Shown: piece after piece, positions 45,501-57,295 of the stretch
Layout of the letters: each line of letters opens with the position of its first letter
Position numbering within the stretch: position 1 is the stretch's first letter
Origin: Dictyophora rubrovolvata
Taxonomy: Eukaryota > Basidiomycota > Agaricomycetes > Phallales > Phallaceae
Direction: 5' to 3'
DNA length: 64,000 bases
NCBI GenBank assembly: GCA_029959195.1
Contig: CP114122.1
Location: forward strand, 1,302,001-1,366,000
Made by a program: the position numbers and the translations under genes
Notes under the pieces: generated by a model
Databases searched by the model: none
What the model saw: the letters and a program-made list of their open reading frames with translations, nothing else
Told to the model about the DNA's origin: nothing

Positions 45501-48343
45501 GCAGATTGCCTATCTGGACGAAGAGCCTGGCACCAACGGAGCCGAACCGAGATTGTTTAGTGCTTTGATTGATGGTCATTCAGAGTTCATACCTGAAGCA
45601 GGTAAACGTCGACCTAAATTCCGGATTGAACTTCCAGGAAACCCAATTTTGGGTGATGGAAAATCCGATAATCAGAATCATGCCGTCATTTTCTACCGCG
45701 GAGAATACCTTCAGCTCATTGATGCCAACCAAGATAACTACCTGGAGGAATGTTTAAAGATCCGAAACGTTCTTGGTGAATTTGAAGAATTCACCACGTC
45801 AAACCAGAATCCATATGCCACTTGGGGTCACAAAGATTTCACTCGTGCCCCCGTTGCTATTGTGGGTGCCCGTGAATATATTTTCTCAGAAAACATTGGT
45901 ATACTTGGCGACGTGGCTGCTGGTAAGGAACAAACGTTCGGTACACTCGCGGCACGTACATTGGCTTGGATCAATGGGAAACTGCATTATGGTCACCCCG
46001 ATTTCCTCAATGGAATCTACATGAATACTCGTGGTGGTGTTTCCAAAGCACAGAAGGGTCTCCATCTCAATGAAGATATCTTCGCCGGAATGAACGCATT
46101 TGGTCGGGGTGGTCGCATCAAACATACTGAATACTATCAATGTGGAAAAGGGCGTGATCTTGGATTCGGGACTATCCTTAATTTCCAAACTAAGATCGGA
46201 ACTGGTATGGGTGAACAAATGCTGAGCCGAGAGTATTATTATCTCGGAACCCAGTTACCCATCGATAGGTTCTTGACTTTCTATTATGGACATCCCGGTT
46301 TCCATATCAATAACGTAAGTTCCGTTATACCTTAACTCCTCATCGCTTTATCAAATCACGGCTTGTAGGTCCTTGTTATTTTATCGGTTCAAGTCTTCAT
46401 GGTAGTTTGTAAGTTTCTCCATATCTCATTAATCCCACCTCTTATGACCTTTTTTCTTGTAGTGGTATACTTGGGAACGCTCAATCAACAACTGCTCGTG
46501 TGCAAATACGACAAATTCGGCAATTTGATCAGTCCCAAAGGGTGCTACAACTTATCACCTGTTTTCTCTTGGATTGAGCGAAGCGTTATCAGTATTCTTC
46601 TGGTGTTCTTCATTGCTTTCTTGCCATTATTCATGCAAGGTAAAAAATGCAGAAGCTCTTGTTTTGAATCGTAAGGCTTACGGTGTTTTACAGAGCTGAC
46701 TGAGCGTGGTACTGTTCGGGCTGTCCTTCGTTTGTCAAGGCATTTCCTATCATTGTCGCCAGTTTTCGAAATCTTCTCGACTCAAATTCAAACCCATTCT
46801 ATCTTGACCAACCTCACGTTCGGCGGCGCTCGTTATATAGCAACTGGCAGAGGCTTTGCCACGACTCGCATATCGTTTTGCATCTTGTACTCACGGTTTG
46901 CCGGACCCAGTATCTATCTTGGAATGCGCACATTGGTTTTACTTCTTTATGTTTCGACTGCTATATGGATTCCACATCTTATTTATTTCTGGTTTACGGT
47001 TGTTTCGCTATGTCTCGCACCCTTCCTATTTAACCCCCATCAGTTTTCTCTTGCTGATTTCATCATCGACTATCGGGAATTCCTTCGGTGGATGTCACGT
47101 GGCAATTCTCGCTCTCATGCCAACTCGTGGATAGGCTATTGTAGATTATCTCGCACGATGATCACAGGATACAAGAAAAAACGACTGGGACATCCTTCAG
47201 AGAAACTCTCGGGAGATGTCCCTCGTGCGGGCTGGAGGGCCGTTTTATTTTCGGAAATTGTATTCCCTATTGTCTTAGCTGTAGTATTGTAAGCAACTTA
47301 CCTTGTCTATTTGTCATTGCCTTAACGTTGATTATCTAGTGTGATCGCGTATTCCTTCGTAAAATCTTTCCTACAAAATGGCGTGCAACCTGCGAGTCCT
47401 TTCGTTCGGATTGCAATTATTTCTCTCGGTCCTATCGTATGGAATGCCGCAATCTTGTTGGTCCAGTTTTTGGTTTCACTATTTCTTGGTCCTATGCTTG
47501 ACTCTTGCTGCGCTAAATTTGGGGCGGTCATGGCAACGGTGTCGCATGCTCTGGCACTTATCGGCTTTCTTGGGTTCTTCGAATTCTTGGTAAGTAAAAG
47601 GTATTTCTCGTCAAAAGTGAAAGGATGAGGATTTTAATGTTGGTCGCTAGTGGTTCCTTGAACTCTGGAATGTTTCCCATGCCATTTTGGGGCTAATTGC
47701 AGTGATATTCATCCAGAGAGCCATATTCAAGATTTTGATTGCCGTTTTCCTCTCTCGAGAATTTAAACACGACGAAACCAATCGAGCGTGGTGGACCGGT
47801 AAATGGTATGGACGTGGTCTAGGGGCTCATGTCATGTCACAGCCCGCCAGAGAATTTGTTGTGAAAGTCATCGAATTGTCCCTGTGGAGTTCTGATTTCC
47901 TTTTGGGACACATCTTAATGTTTATGTTAACACCGGTATTGTTGATCCCTTATGTGGATCGCGTACATGCAACTAGTAAGTAAAAAAACTTTCTTCGTGC
48001 AAATCTCTTGTCACTAATGTAATATTTTAGTGTTGTGTAAGTTCCCTGATGTTTAATGATAATGCTTTTGGATTTTTGACTAACAACCCACAGTTTGGCT
48101 CCGACCCTCCAAGCAAATTCGACCACCATTATACTCATTTAAGCAAAAAAAGCAACGTCGTACAATTGTATGAATCTTTATGTTCCGTAGAACAATTGAA
48201 CAGAATACTAACCTTCCTGCTAGGTCATCAAATATGGTCTCGTATATTTGATCGCCATTGCGCTGTTTGTTTTATTGATCGTGCTTCCCATCGTATTCCG
48301 GGGGCAAATCCACCCTAACTGCTCTTTCTGTTCATCTATTTAG
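42536..48343 (+). CDS. FKS1: 1,3-beta-glucan synthase catalytic subunit
   Basis: Plasma-membrane glycosyltransferase (GT48) that polymerises UDP-glucose into wall beta-1,3-glucan; target of echinocandins. Roughly 1,750 residues. It starts [20 protein letters not shown]. The FKS1 N-terminal domain has [20 protein letters not shown]-like text ([15 protein letters not shown]) and [17 protein letters not shown]. The first membrane block covers 43800-44620. The large cytosolic catalytic part includes [80 protein letters not shown] and [20 protein letters not shown]. The second membrane block runs 46330-47950, and the end reads [40 protein letters not shown] and [15 protein letters not shown] needs a 6-nt exon (48031-48036). 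Otherwise the frame is intact. Confidence 0.96.
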
Positions 48344-49769
48344 ACTTTATGGACCTAATAAAAAACCTGTTTACTGTTACACGGACCTTGGACTTGTAGT
48401 ACGTATGATGCTTGATTGTTACTACCATTGTTTTATTGTTTGTTTCGATACGAGGATCCCGAGATTTCCTTATATATATGATCATGATTGTTTGGGTAAA
48501 ATGCCGCCAAAGAAAGATACTCGTATTCAGAAGACCAGAGTCTTAGCTTACAATGATCCTATCCAACAGATAACCAATGCGAGGCTAGCCAGATTGTCCA
48601 TCAATGACCTAGCGACTGTTCCACAGTAAAACATATACTCCAAGCAAAACATAACAAGCACAAACCAGCAGAAGGATGGATGACCAAATGGTGTACCCTG
48701 CTGCATATAATGACGAGCACTGAAATGTATCCAGGATTTCCTGGATTTAGGCAGGTCGTTTGCTTGAATACCCCATGTTTCGCACAGTTTCTACTTTCTT
48801 TCACCTGTAAAGCTTGCTCTCGCAGCCTCGAATTCGAACAAACCTATATCCTCTTCTACTCATAAGAAATGAAAACTAAACTAACGTACTAAACATTCGG
48901 CACGAGACTATGAGTGACTATAGAAAGTGTGTTCGCCAGCTTTGGAGTGTATAACAACAAATCTCGTGAAAAAACTTACTCCATCGTCCGCTATCTCAGA
49001 GCTACTGCTGCCCTACGATCCTCTTTTGCTACATAACCTTATCATTTCCCCATCAGGGTGTGGATTGCTCAGACCTTGCAAACCTTTTTCGACGCTCATG
49101 CTCGCGAAGAGGAAAAGGAATTCTTGCCCAAATGGATAAAAATCTTAATCCGCAAGAATACGCAAGAACTGTGAAGACTGTTTTAGCCACACTGTGGCCT
49201 TGCTTTGAATCGGATTTATGTTTTTTTGGAAGGAACGCCGTCCCAAAACTTTTCGATGTGATTTTGGCTGTGCATGGGATGCAATAGTCCCGCATTAACA
49301 ATCGTGTTTTTTGTACACCATAATTGGAAGAAATCGGTGTAATCTCGAGGTTTCGACTCAGGCTATTGTTGCGCGAGTGCAAGGGCATGCTATTTATGTA
49401 ATTGAATTTATATTTTGACAAATACAACCTACTAGGATTTAATCAATCATGACCATTTCCGTAAATACCGTCAAAGGCCAATCGTGTCAACCCCACGTCC
49501 TTCGATCAAGCCATGTGCTATACAATGTGCTTACAACGAATTTCAAAATACATTCTATGGATGGAATGATAAGTTGGAATACAATCAAACGAGGAGCTGG
49601 ATGAGGTGGATGAAGTCCAGATGAACGAAAAACTATACAAATAAAAGAACGATCCTTGGAAGAAATAAAATAGAATTATAAGTGAACTTAACAGATAATC
49701 AAAGAAAAAAGAGGAAAAGAAACCAAATTTTCCGCTTTCGTCTGAAAGAAAGAAAAGGAAACACAAAAA
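48344..49769. other. Intergenic, convergent 3' ends
   Basis: 1.4 kb between FKS1 and the SAP-like gene. Short frames at 48510-48629 (MPPKKDTRIQKTRVLAYNDP) and 49060-49287 read like protein but show no family, no partner exons and no clear start. They are left unannotated. Confidence 0.45.
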
Positions 49770-52320
49770 TTAACGAGGGAGGAATTTACTCCAGTCAAGC
49801 TTTCCCAAATCTCTTCCCAAATCTCTTCCGTAGTCGCCAAATCGGGTATCTCCGTCAAGCTCGGTACCATATAGTGTTCTTAATTGAGGAGGAGAGGCTT
49901 CCGTGGAATTTTCTTGTGGGTTTTCTTCTCGTTCATCTTCCGCCACGGTAGACAAAGGCGCAGGACTCTTTAGCCCCGAAGAAAACCCACGAATCGGAGT
50001 CAAGCCGGTGCGTTGTCTGGTGCCACTAGGTCCACGCTGAGGAGTAAAATATGGGTTATATTTATCATTCCGTTCCCGTCGGCTACCGCTGGGACGAAGG
50101 GTATAATTGCCAGGCGACGGCGGCGACCTTGTTGTCCCAGAGCCTTCCAGATCGCCGGATCCACTGACAATGGGTATCCCGGAATCCTGCGTATCACTGA
50201 TCTTTCTCGGAGAACGCCAGGGTTCACCCAATCGAGGCGTGGCATATTGAGCAGATTGATTCAGAATATCACTAGGATTGGGTGGTGTAGCCGGTATGAG
50301 AGGGAAGGGTAATTCGGACGCCTGCACATGACTTTGAAAGACAGGATGCATTCCCGCAAAAAAACTCGGATCGTAAATTGGATTAAACGCTCGATCTCCG
50401 AATGTACTCGACAATTTAGGTATTTTAGGAGACGGTGTACGAGGTATAGCGCTTTTAGGACGCTCCGGAGATTTGTTATCTTCTTTGTTGTCTTCCTTGT
50501 TGTCAGCCTCAAGTGGTTTGTCACTACGAGGCCCACTATCGTCATCAAACTGAAGGTAAAACTCCATGTCATCGTTGTCTTTCTTTTTCTCCAGTGGGGT
50601 GGGTACTGCGGGGCCAAAAGGGAAAAAACCGGGAGATGAGTTAGGCGGCTTCTGCCGGGAGGTTGTCGAGTTCTTGGGTGTCGACGTAGAAGATGGACCA
50701 GCTTCTTTGTCTGAGAATATAAATGGTATGGAGTCTTCGTCAGGATCCAATCTGGGCTTCTTCTTCTGGGGACGCTTAACACGGTGAATTGCGTCCATGT
50801 CAGCATCTGCTTTCGGTGCAGATTCGACGCCACTAGTGTCGGGTGTGTCGCAGCGAATCCGTTTCCCTAAAGCAGGCTGGGCAGGAGATGGATCCCCAGG
50901 CACAAGTGGACTATTACAACGAAAGTAATCTGATTAGCCTGTGTGCCAAAGTTACAGAGTAATAAAAAAAATACACACAGATTTGGATCAGGGTTTGAAA
51001 GATCATCACCGGATTCACGTTCTTGTCTACCGTCCTTTGAAAGATTGGTAACAACACCTGTTTTGGGAACATTTTCAGTTGCTTGTTTCGCATTTTCAAG
51101 TTCAGATATCTTCCGTTTCAGTAGCATGTTATCCGCTAAGAGTTCTTTGACTTGGTTTTCCAAAGTAACAGCGCGAGTCTCCAACTCAGCGTGTATTTTG
51201 CTCAGCTGAGAGACCCGGCTTTCAACATCTTTGTTGGCCGTTTGTAACACCCCAAAAAGATCCTTCAAAAGTGGCAATTCGATAAGGGGAGACTGTAGTA
51301 GGTTTAGGGAATCTTCTACTTTAGAAAGCCTGCTTGCGATTTCTGAGCTTTCCAAGTGTGTTATACGAGATTCTAAAGCGGAAATTTGGGGAATGGAATA
51401 CGAGGGATGAGACGGTGCAGGAGTAGGTAGTTGAGCGGGTGTTTCATTTGGATCTTGTGGCGATGGAATGCGAGGAGGGGGTAATTGTGTCGGTGACGTT
51501 GGAACAGCTAAAAAAACAGTCAATGTTATGGTTATCCGACGATTTTTCTTCCCCAAACTCACCTGATTCGGTCTGTGACGATTCTATTTTCTCAACGGTA
51601 GGTACGCTAAATTTTTGGGTAGTTTCTTCCTCTGATTGAGTGGTTAATACTGATTCTAATATTGAGGATAGCATGAAACGTACCTTCTTCAGCAATGGGG
51701 GGATGTAGTACCATGCTCGTCTTTGCCCTCCTTCCATTTCCCTTGCTGAAAGCCTTTGTAATTTTGCGTGCACCACTCCCGCCAGCAACGACGGGACGGC
51801 CCTTTCCGAGACGGGTTTGAACGTCTTTGGCCTTTCGGCGTGTAGTGGGTGCAGTGATTGGTAATGAACCCGGGGTGCTGACAACTGATTCTACATCTGT
51901 ATTAGACTCGGAAGGTTGGAGAGCGGCTTTCTTGGTGGTCACAACATCTTCGACTTTGGAAGATGTAGACCGGGCTGAAATCTGTGCACTGGGGAGACGA
52001 GAGCTTGGTGGTTGAGACATTAGACGTTCTGACATTAATCGTGTGGGACGAGGGACATCTTTTCCACTAGTTGAAGGAGGTTAAATTGGCAGCGAACTTG
52101 ATGAAGAATTAGTTAATTTACTTTACTAAATCGCATAGAGCATTTATCATTTCATCGGTTCGCATGTTGGCTTTGATGTTGTTGTCCTAAATATGAAGAG
52201 GAAATGAGTAGGAAAGAACGAAAAAATGAGAGAATGTCGGATGCTGCAAACCTTGCAAAGCTTCTGAATGTCGGTTCTTGACATTGACTCTAGGTTCTCT
52301 CTGTCGGGAATTTCAACCAT
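49770..52320 (-). CDS. SAP-like domain nuclear protein, hypothetical
   Basis: Roughly 790 residues. It starts MVEIPDRENLESMSRTDIQK. The first two small exons together give LESMSRTDIQKLCKDNNIKA and NMRTDEMINALCDLVKNGKD, a SAP-like helix-turn-helix (DNA/RNA binding). The middle is basic and Ser/Thr-rich (TTRRKAKDVQTRLGKGRPVV, KAFSKGNGRRAKTS). A coiled coil follows, from ISALESRITHLESSEIASRL to LENQVKELLADNMLLKRKIS. The C-terminal 370 residues are Pro/Ser-rich with RVKRPQKKKPRLDPDEDS (likely a nuclear import signal) and end LDWSKFLPR. I do not recognise the family beyond the SAP-like start. A chromatin or RNA role is plausible but inferred. Confidence 0.75.
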
Positions 52321-53468
52321 TCTGGGTATTCAAAAGTTCTGGGATTACAATAGGTGGTATAGGCCAGGTAGTTAAATACGTTGGCGTTGAAGACGTGCGG
52401 GGAGAGAAGGAGGCGTGGTGACGGTGAGGAGAATAGTTCGGACGCGAATGATCACGTGCTAACTCCTAAGTGCATTGCACTTTCCTTCCATTAAATTTGC
52501 TTCCGCTTGGACAATCTCTGCCGGCGGTGGTCACGCCGATCACACATCACACACATGCATCACATGATCACACAGTGTCAGACATCCGATTATCCTATCA
52601 CTGCATTTCAAATGCCGTCCTCTATCAGAACATACATGATATACAAAATAATATTCTGGTACTTGATTTGCGATGCCAATGCTTCAGAAGAATAAATGAG
52701 ACGCAATTCGCCTTGTCCAGTACATGTCCAGCGCCCGAAGAGCTAGCTATGCTCAGAGCTGTCCAGACCCGTCGACCCTGGCTTACGAGTTGACGGACGA
52801 AGCAATTATGGACATGTTGTGGAACTCCTCTGTCATACAATTACGGAAGACTTGGGCTGTCGACATCGAGAAAAGCGGCAAATTATTGTCAAATTTTCCT
52901 GTTTTGGACAACCATGTTGCCAGCAAGCTTCAGATGCAAAACCAAAAAAAGGAGCCACATACTGTCCGTTAGTGGATAGATGCCAAGATCCGGCATAATA
53001 ATAATTGATAATAACATGCCATCAACAAATGATGTTCGACGAACATCCCTGCAGTACGCCATTTCGACCTATTCACGGGCTCGGAGGAAAGTGCCGATTC
53101 CATTATCTCTGGCTATCTCAGGTATATACGACCACAAAAAGCCTGGCAATTCCTTGTTAGTAATATATCTGTGAGGGCAGCTGCGCCGAATGCCATGCAT
53201 CGATGCCTCGTGCTACACTCGCCCAAAAATAAGTCCGGGACAGCATAATGGCACAGACAATGAATCCGAAATAATACGACAATTGCCGTCGTCTGCTGTG
53301 CCTCTGTCAGCTATATAAAAGCATCCGAGAGATAGCATAAAGCGAATATCCAAGTTGACACTGGTCCTCGTCGTCCACTACCCATTTACAAGTCATTTGA
53401 ACTCCGCTAGTACCACCCTCCTAAACCAGCCAAATTCCGGGTAACGAGTGTAACGCTGCTTAAAGCTC
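52321..53468. other. Intergenic, divergent promoters
   Basis: 1.15 kb between the divergent SAP-like and velvet genes. An 82-residue frame at 52724-52972 (starting MSSARRASYAQSCPDPS) has no recognisable motif and is not called. A TATATAAAA box lies at about 53310-53320. Confidence 0.45.
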
Positions 53469-55128
53469 ATGCAGTATCCGGTGAGCACGCTGGTTTCCTT
53501 CCTCCGCTGAATTCATCACACTCTCACTTGCTGTTCACACTCATAGTATCATGACAATTTACCCAATCCAGCACAGTCTGCTCATCCGGCTGTATCTCCG
53601 ACGATAGTTCAGCCACCAAACCAACGCGAACACAATATTAGTCGCATTGGAATGCCTATTTTATTCGCTTCCGGTCCTTATGCTGGCCAAACTATCAGGT
53701 TAGTTCTCCGTTCTCAAAATTATGACGTTGATTGCTGAAGATATCCTCTTTCAAGGGCTCAAATACAAGGTACATTTTAGAGTTCATTAGTCATGAGTCG
53801 CCTCTCGTCGTCGATACTAATGCTAATAACCGTGTCACAAAGAAATTCAAAAGCCTGATTTAGGCCGAAAGTGCGTCATATACGTACCATGTTTATTATT
53901 CTTTGTTTTACTCTTTCTCCAAAGATTCGCGAAACGAGATCGGAGGCCTCTCGACCCCCCACCCGTTGTGCAACTACGTATGTATCAGGTCTTCAATGCC
54001 GAAACGGAACACCCGACCGAACAGGAAATACCACCAGAGTGCGTATTACCCTTCTCTCACTCTGTTTTCTCTACGCCTTTAACCAAATCTCTGTCCTAAG
54101 TCAAGTTGAAGTAGGAGGTCTCGTCTGTCACGTCGACCTATACGCCATTCGTCCCCAAAGCCTTCCTAATTTAAGAGCCGTGGGTTCCGGTGAAGGTTCT
54201 TCATCACCTGTCGCGTCTACTTCGACAGCTGGAAATCCTGCTAATTTTAACCAAATGGTCACCCCAATTCCCCCACCCGAGGACGCGAAGGCAACAGATG
54301 CTCTTTTTGGAACAACGTTCTCCGTCGCATCCCAAATTAAGGGTTTAGACGGAAACGAAGTAATTTTCTACGTGTTTTCTGTGAGTCCCAATTTATTCTT
54401 TCCCTTGTAGCTGATTTAACATTGCCGTTTTTTATAGGACTTGTCCGTCAGAACGGAGGGAATGTGAGTCATACCATACATAAGCTCCATTTCTCACTGA
54501 CGATAATCAAACTAATTTACCCCTAGATTTATACTCCGTTATAGAATGTTTGACATATTCAGGTTTGAAAGATATTTGAACCCGAAGTCGGAGCACGATT
54601 AACTCATTTCACGTTTCAGTCGAATGGAAGGGTCCGAAGATATCCCGGTTCTAGCTGAATGCCACGGAGGACCATTTGCCATATATTCAACAAAAGAGTA
54701 GTGTTAAATTCTCGTGTATGCTTTCTTCATTTCCTAAAGAAGCATTTTAGATTTCCAGGCTTGCGCGCTTCAACTGAATTAACAAAAGTACGTCTCAAGG
54801 GAAGCCTATTCAAACACGGCGCTGACCGATCTTATCTTTTGAAAAGCACCTCTCACGTTACGGTATTCGCGTCAATCTTCGCGAAGCTGAGCGAAAGCGA
54901 AAGCCCGTGGAACCCCTCATGCCCCCACCTCCAGTTCCATCCATATCGCCACCTACCCGAGTCGCTGCGCCGGTAGGCCCGGTGTCCACTGCCCCTCCTC
55001 CTGTTACAACAGCTCCTTCTACGCAAAGAGTCGGTGTCGATGAGGATGAACCTGAAACTATTCGTCAGGCTGGTCATGTAGTCTCAACTCAACCAGTTGA
55101 ATCAGACACCGATAACGAGGTCACGTAA
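53469..55128 (+). CDS. Velvet factor
   Basis: Fungal regulator of development and secondary metabolism; the velvet domain is an NF-kappaB-like DNA-binding fold. It starts MQYP|YHDNLPNPAQSAHPA (exon 1 is 12 coding nt, 53469-53480). The velvet domain is built from several exons: EIQKPDLGRKFAKRDRRPLD, PPPVVQLRMYQVFNAETEHP, QVEVGGLVCHVDLYAIRPQS, a Ser/Pro insert, LFGTTFSVASQIKGLDGNEV, IFYVFSDLSVRTEGIFILRY, RMFDIFS, RMEGSEDIPVLAECHGGPFA and STKEFPGLRASTELTKRLN. The tail is Pro-rich (PPPPVPSISPPTRVAAPVGP). RRPLDPPPVVQLR favours the VosA/VelC side over VeA, but the subclass is not settled. Introns as short as about 45 nt are needed in the second half. Confidence 0.92.
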
Positions 55129-55379
55129 ATTCCTGTGCGACCATTGTTCGAATGGGACTTGTAGATTCTAATATATTGCTCCTCAAAGTATTTGGCAAAT
55201 TGTTGTAATCAAGAGGTACAAGAGATGCTTTGTATAATTACTTATATCTGTTTTGATCAATGGACATCGCAAGTTTGTCCAACTGTTGTTATATAACAAA
55301 AAGATTAGATAAAGCAATGTAAGGAAAAAGGATAGCATGACTCTGAATATCTACAAAGGCATACTTCTAAGTCGTCCCA

Positions 55380-56800
55380 TCAAGCTGCCATCCGCAGAAT
55401 TTCCTTGACTTGTTCAGGTTTAGTAAGAGGACAAGGGTTGGTTTTAGCCCAGGAATCCGATAAAGTATGAATCGCAATAGTATCATAAAGACCTTCTCCG
55501 ACTCCCACCTCTTGAAGAGATGTTGGCAAGCCAAGTGTTTTCACGAACGCTTTGACAACGTCACCGGCATCCGACGTATCTCGAGTCAAGCCAGCCTTCT
55601 CGAATGTGGAACCAGCATCGCTCCAAAATATATCTGCAACGCGCTTCTGAAGTTCAGCGTTTACGGTTTTGTTGTATTTCAGCACAAAGGGCAGCATGAC
55701 ACAGCTAGTTTCACCATGAGGTACGTTGGCTATACCTCCGAGTTGATGTCCAATAGCATGAGATGCTCCCAATTGAACCTTGCTAAGTATTCCCCGCATA
55801 GCTTGCCAAGCCCCGATTTGACATTGATGTCTTGCCTTTATACCCTTTTGGGGATCCGTGTTGGGAGATGTCAATGCCAATAAACCAACTATCAAATACC
55901 GCAACGCTTCTTCACACACCGAAGCGGCCTCAGATGTACACTTGTCGGTGCACAAAGCTTCCACACAATGATCGACCGCTCGCATTCCAGAACCAAGCCA
56001 AAGACGGATTGGAGTAGTCTCGCATAATTTCGGATCCAAGATGACACATCTTGCAGCACAGTTCGAGTGTCTGAAACTCTGCTTATGTCTGGTGTCGGGA
56101 TTTCTTGCGCCTGCGCCGGGGTTGTATTCCGCTGCCGACAGGGTTGTGGGGACTAGGAACAAGGACAGCGTTGGAGTTTTTGATGCCTCTACTGGCCGCG
56201 TTTCCGCTGGGACTATAGCCAGGCTTTCGATGCTTGATATGTTTATATCATCGGATGGCTTAAAAGTAGCATGGGCCATCTTTCATGGCGCGATCAGCGG
56301 GAGGGCTGTTAATAAAGATGGATGATGTTTACCATAGCTATTTTTGCAGCATCAGAATATGAGCTACTTCCTATAACTACGATACTATCAGCACTGCAAA
56401 GATTCAGCAAATTACAATTCATCCAATAGCCGAGTTAGAAAAAAAAGCAGACCTGGTTTTCCACAGTTGTTTTGTAAGGTCAATAACATCGGTATAGGGG
56501 GTATGACTGGCGATACCTAGAGTACAATCAGTACTGTGCTCAGCTACCGTCGTAGTGAAGGTGACCGGTTTTTTTTCCTACGATCTTATGCCCCAAGACT
56601 GTTTCGATTGATTTGATGAGATCAGTGTTGGAATCAAGGCTTTTCGATGCTAGTAAAAATGCTTTGGTACACCCAGCGGTTCCCAACTCTTCGGGTACCG
56701 CCTTGAGATAATTTGCATAAACCCTGACAAAATGATTTGGAGTATCGGGAAACTGCTGTAGCCTGACATCGACAACATCATCAAGATTTTTGAAAGTCAT
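55380..56800 (-). CDS. Iron-containing alcohol dehydrogenase family (maleylacetate reductase-like)
   Basis: NAD(P)-dependent, metal-using dehydrogenase of the Fe-ADH fold, about 440 residues. It starts MTFKNLDDVVDVRLQQFPDT (ATG 56800; the frame upstream lacks another ATG). N-terminal Rossmann-like part: ELGTAGCTKAFLLASKSL and VGKKTGIASHTPYTDVIDL, the latter joined across a 49-nt intron. Nucleotide-binding segment: SIVVIGSSSYSDAAKIAM, in place of the usual GGGS. Metal-site region: GMRAVDHCVEALC, GASHAIGHQLGGIANVPHGE and TSCVMLPFVLKYN, with three candidate metal-binding histidines. It ends TKPEQVKEILRMAA. The substrate is unknown; fungal relatives include maleylacetate reductases of aromatic catabolism. 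Divergent from the DUF2235 gene across a 495-bp shared upstream region. Confidence 0.87.
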
Positions 56801-57295
56801 AAGCGGAGAAGAAGCTTTTGAGAAGCTTATAACACACAAGTACTCTTCTTTTGAAAAATTGGATAGTTTCGCTAGTCCGGACGACGTTCAGGAAAACAGT
56901 TATGGTTGATGTTGATGATGAACTGGCGCTGATGACCGTACTCACCACGTCGTCACCCTGATCAATGTATTTTTACTTTCTCAAGTGACAATGTTATCGA
57001 TCCCATTGGTCGCGTTAGGCATCATAATCTTTTCAGCTATTACAGTTGACTTAGCGGTGTTTTGAATAGGCGGCCTTTACTTAAGGTCGGCGCTGTTGCA
57101 CTAAGAAAACGCTCCACAAGATCGCCGGCTAGCAAATCAAAATTGTGGTTTTCACACTATTCAAACGTTTGGTGCCCAGTGCGCTCATAACGCATCGACT
57201 ATTGGCTATGACTTTGTTTACCTTAACAAAAGAGGCAAACAACTGATAAATACTTTCATCTCAATCCACGCTATTGGCAAACTCACATCAGAAAA
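56801..57295. other. Shared upstream region of divergent genes
   Basis: 495 bp between the Fe-ADH and DUF2235 starts, a candidate bidirectional promoter. No clear TATA box or repeat was identified. Confidence 0.5.

Noticed and set aside
48405-48629. 74-residue frame including MPPKKDTRIQKTRVLAYN
   Set aside because: Reads somewhat like protein, but has no recognised family, no partner exon, and lies directly after the FKS1 stop where a 3' UTR is expected.
49060-49287. Plus-strand frame resembling a hemerythrin-like helix (HAREEEKEFLP) in one frame
   Set aside because: Only a short match in one frame without the flanking metal-ligand helices; a longer, different frame overlaps it. Not enough to call a gene.
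50261-50833. 190-residue minus-strand frame
   Set aside because: Alternate frame of the last exon of the SAP-like gene, whose own frame runs through with sensible composition.
52724-52972. 82-residue frame starting MSSARRASYAQ
   Set aside because: No homologous family recognised, no splice extension, and it lies in the shared promoter region of two divergent genes.
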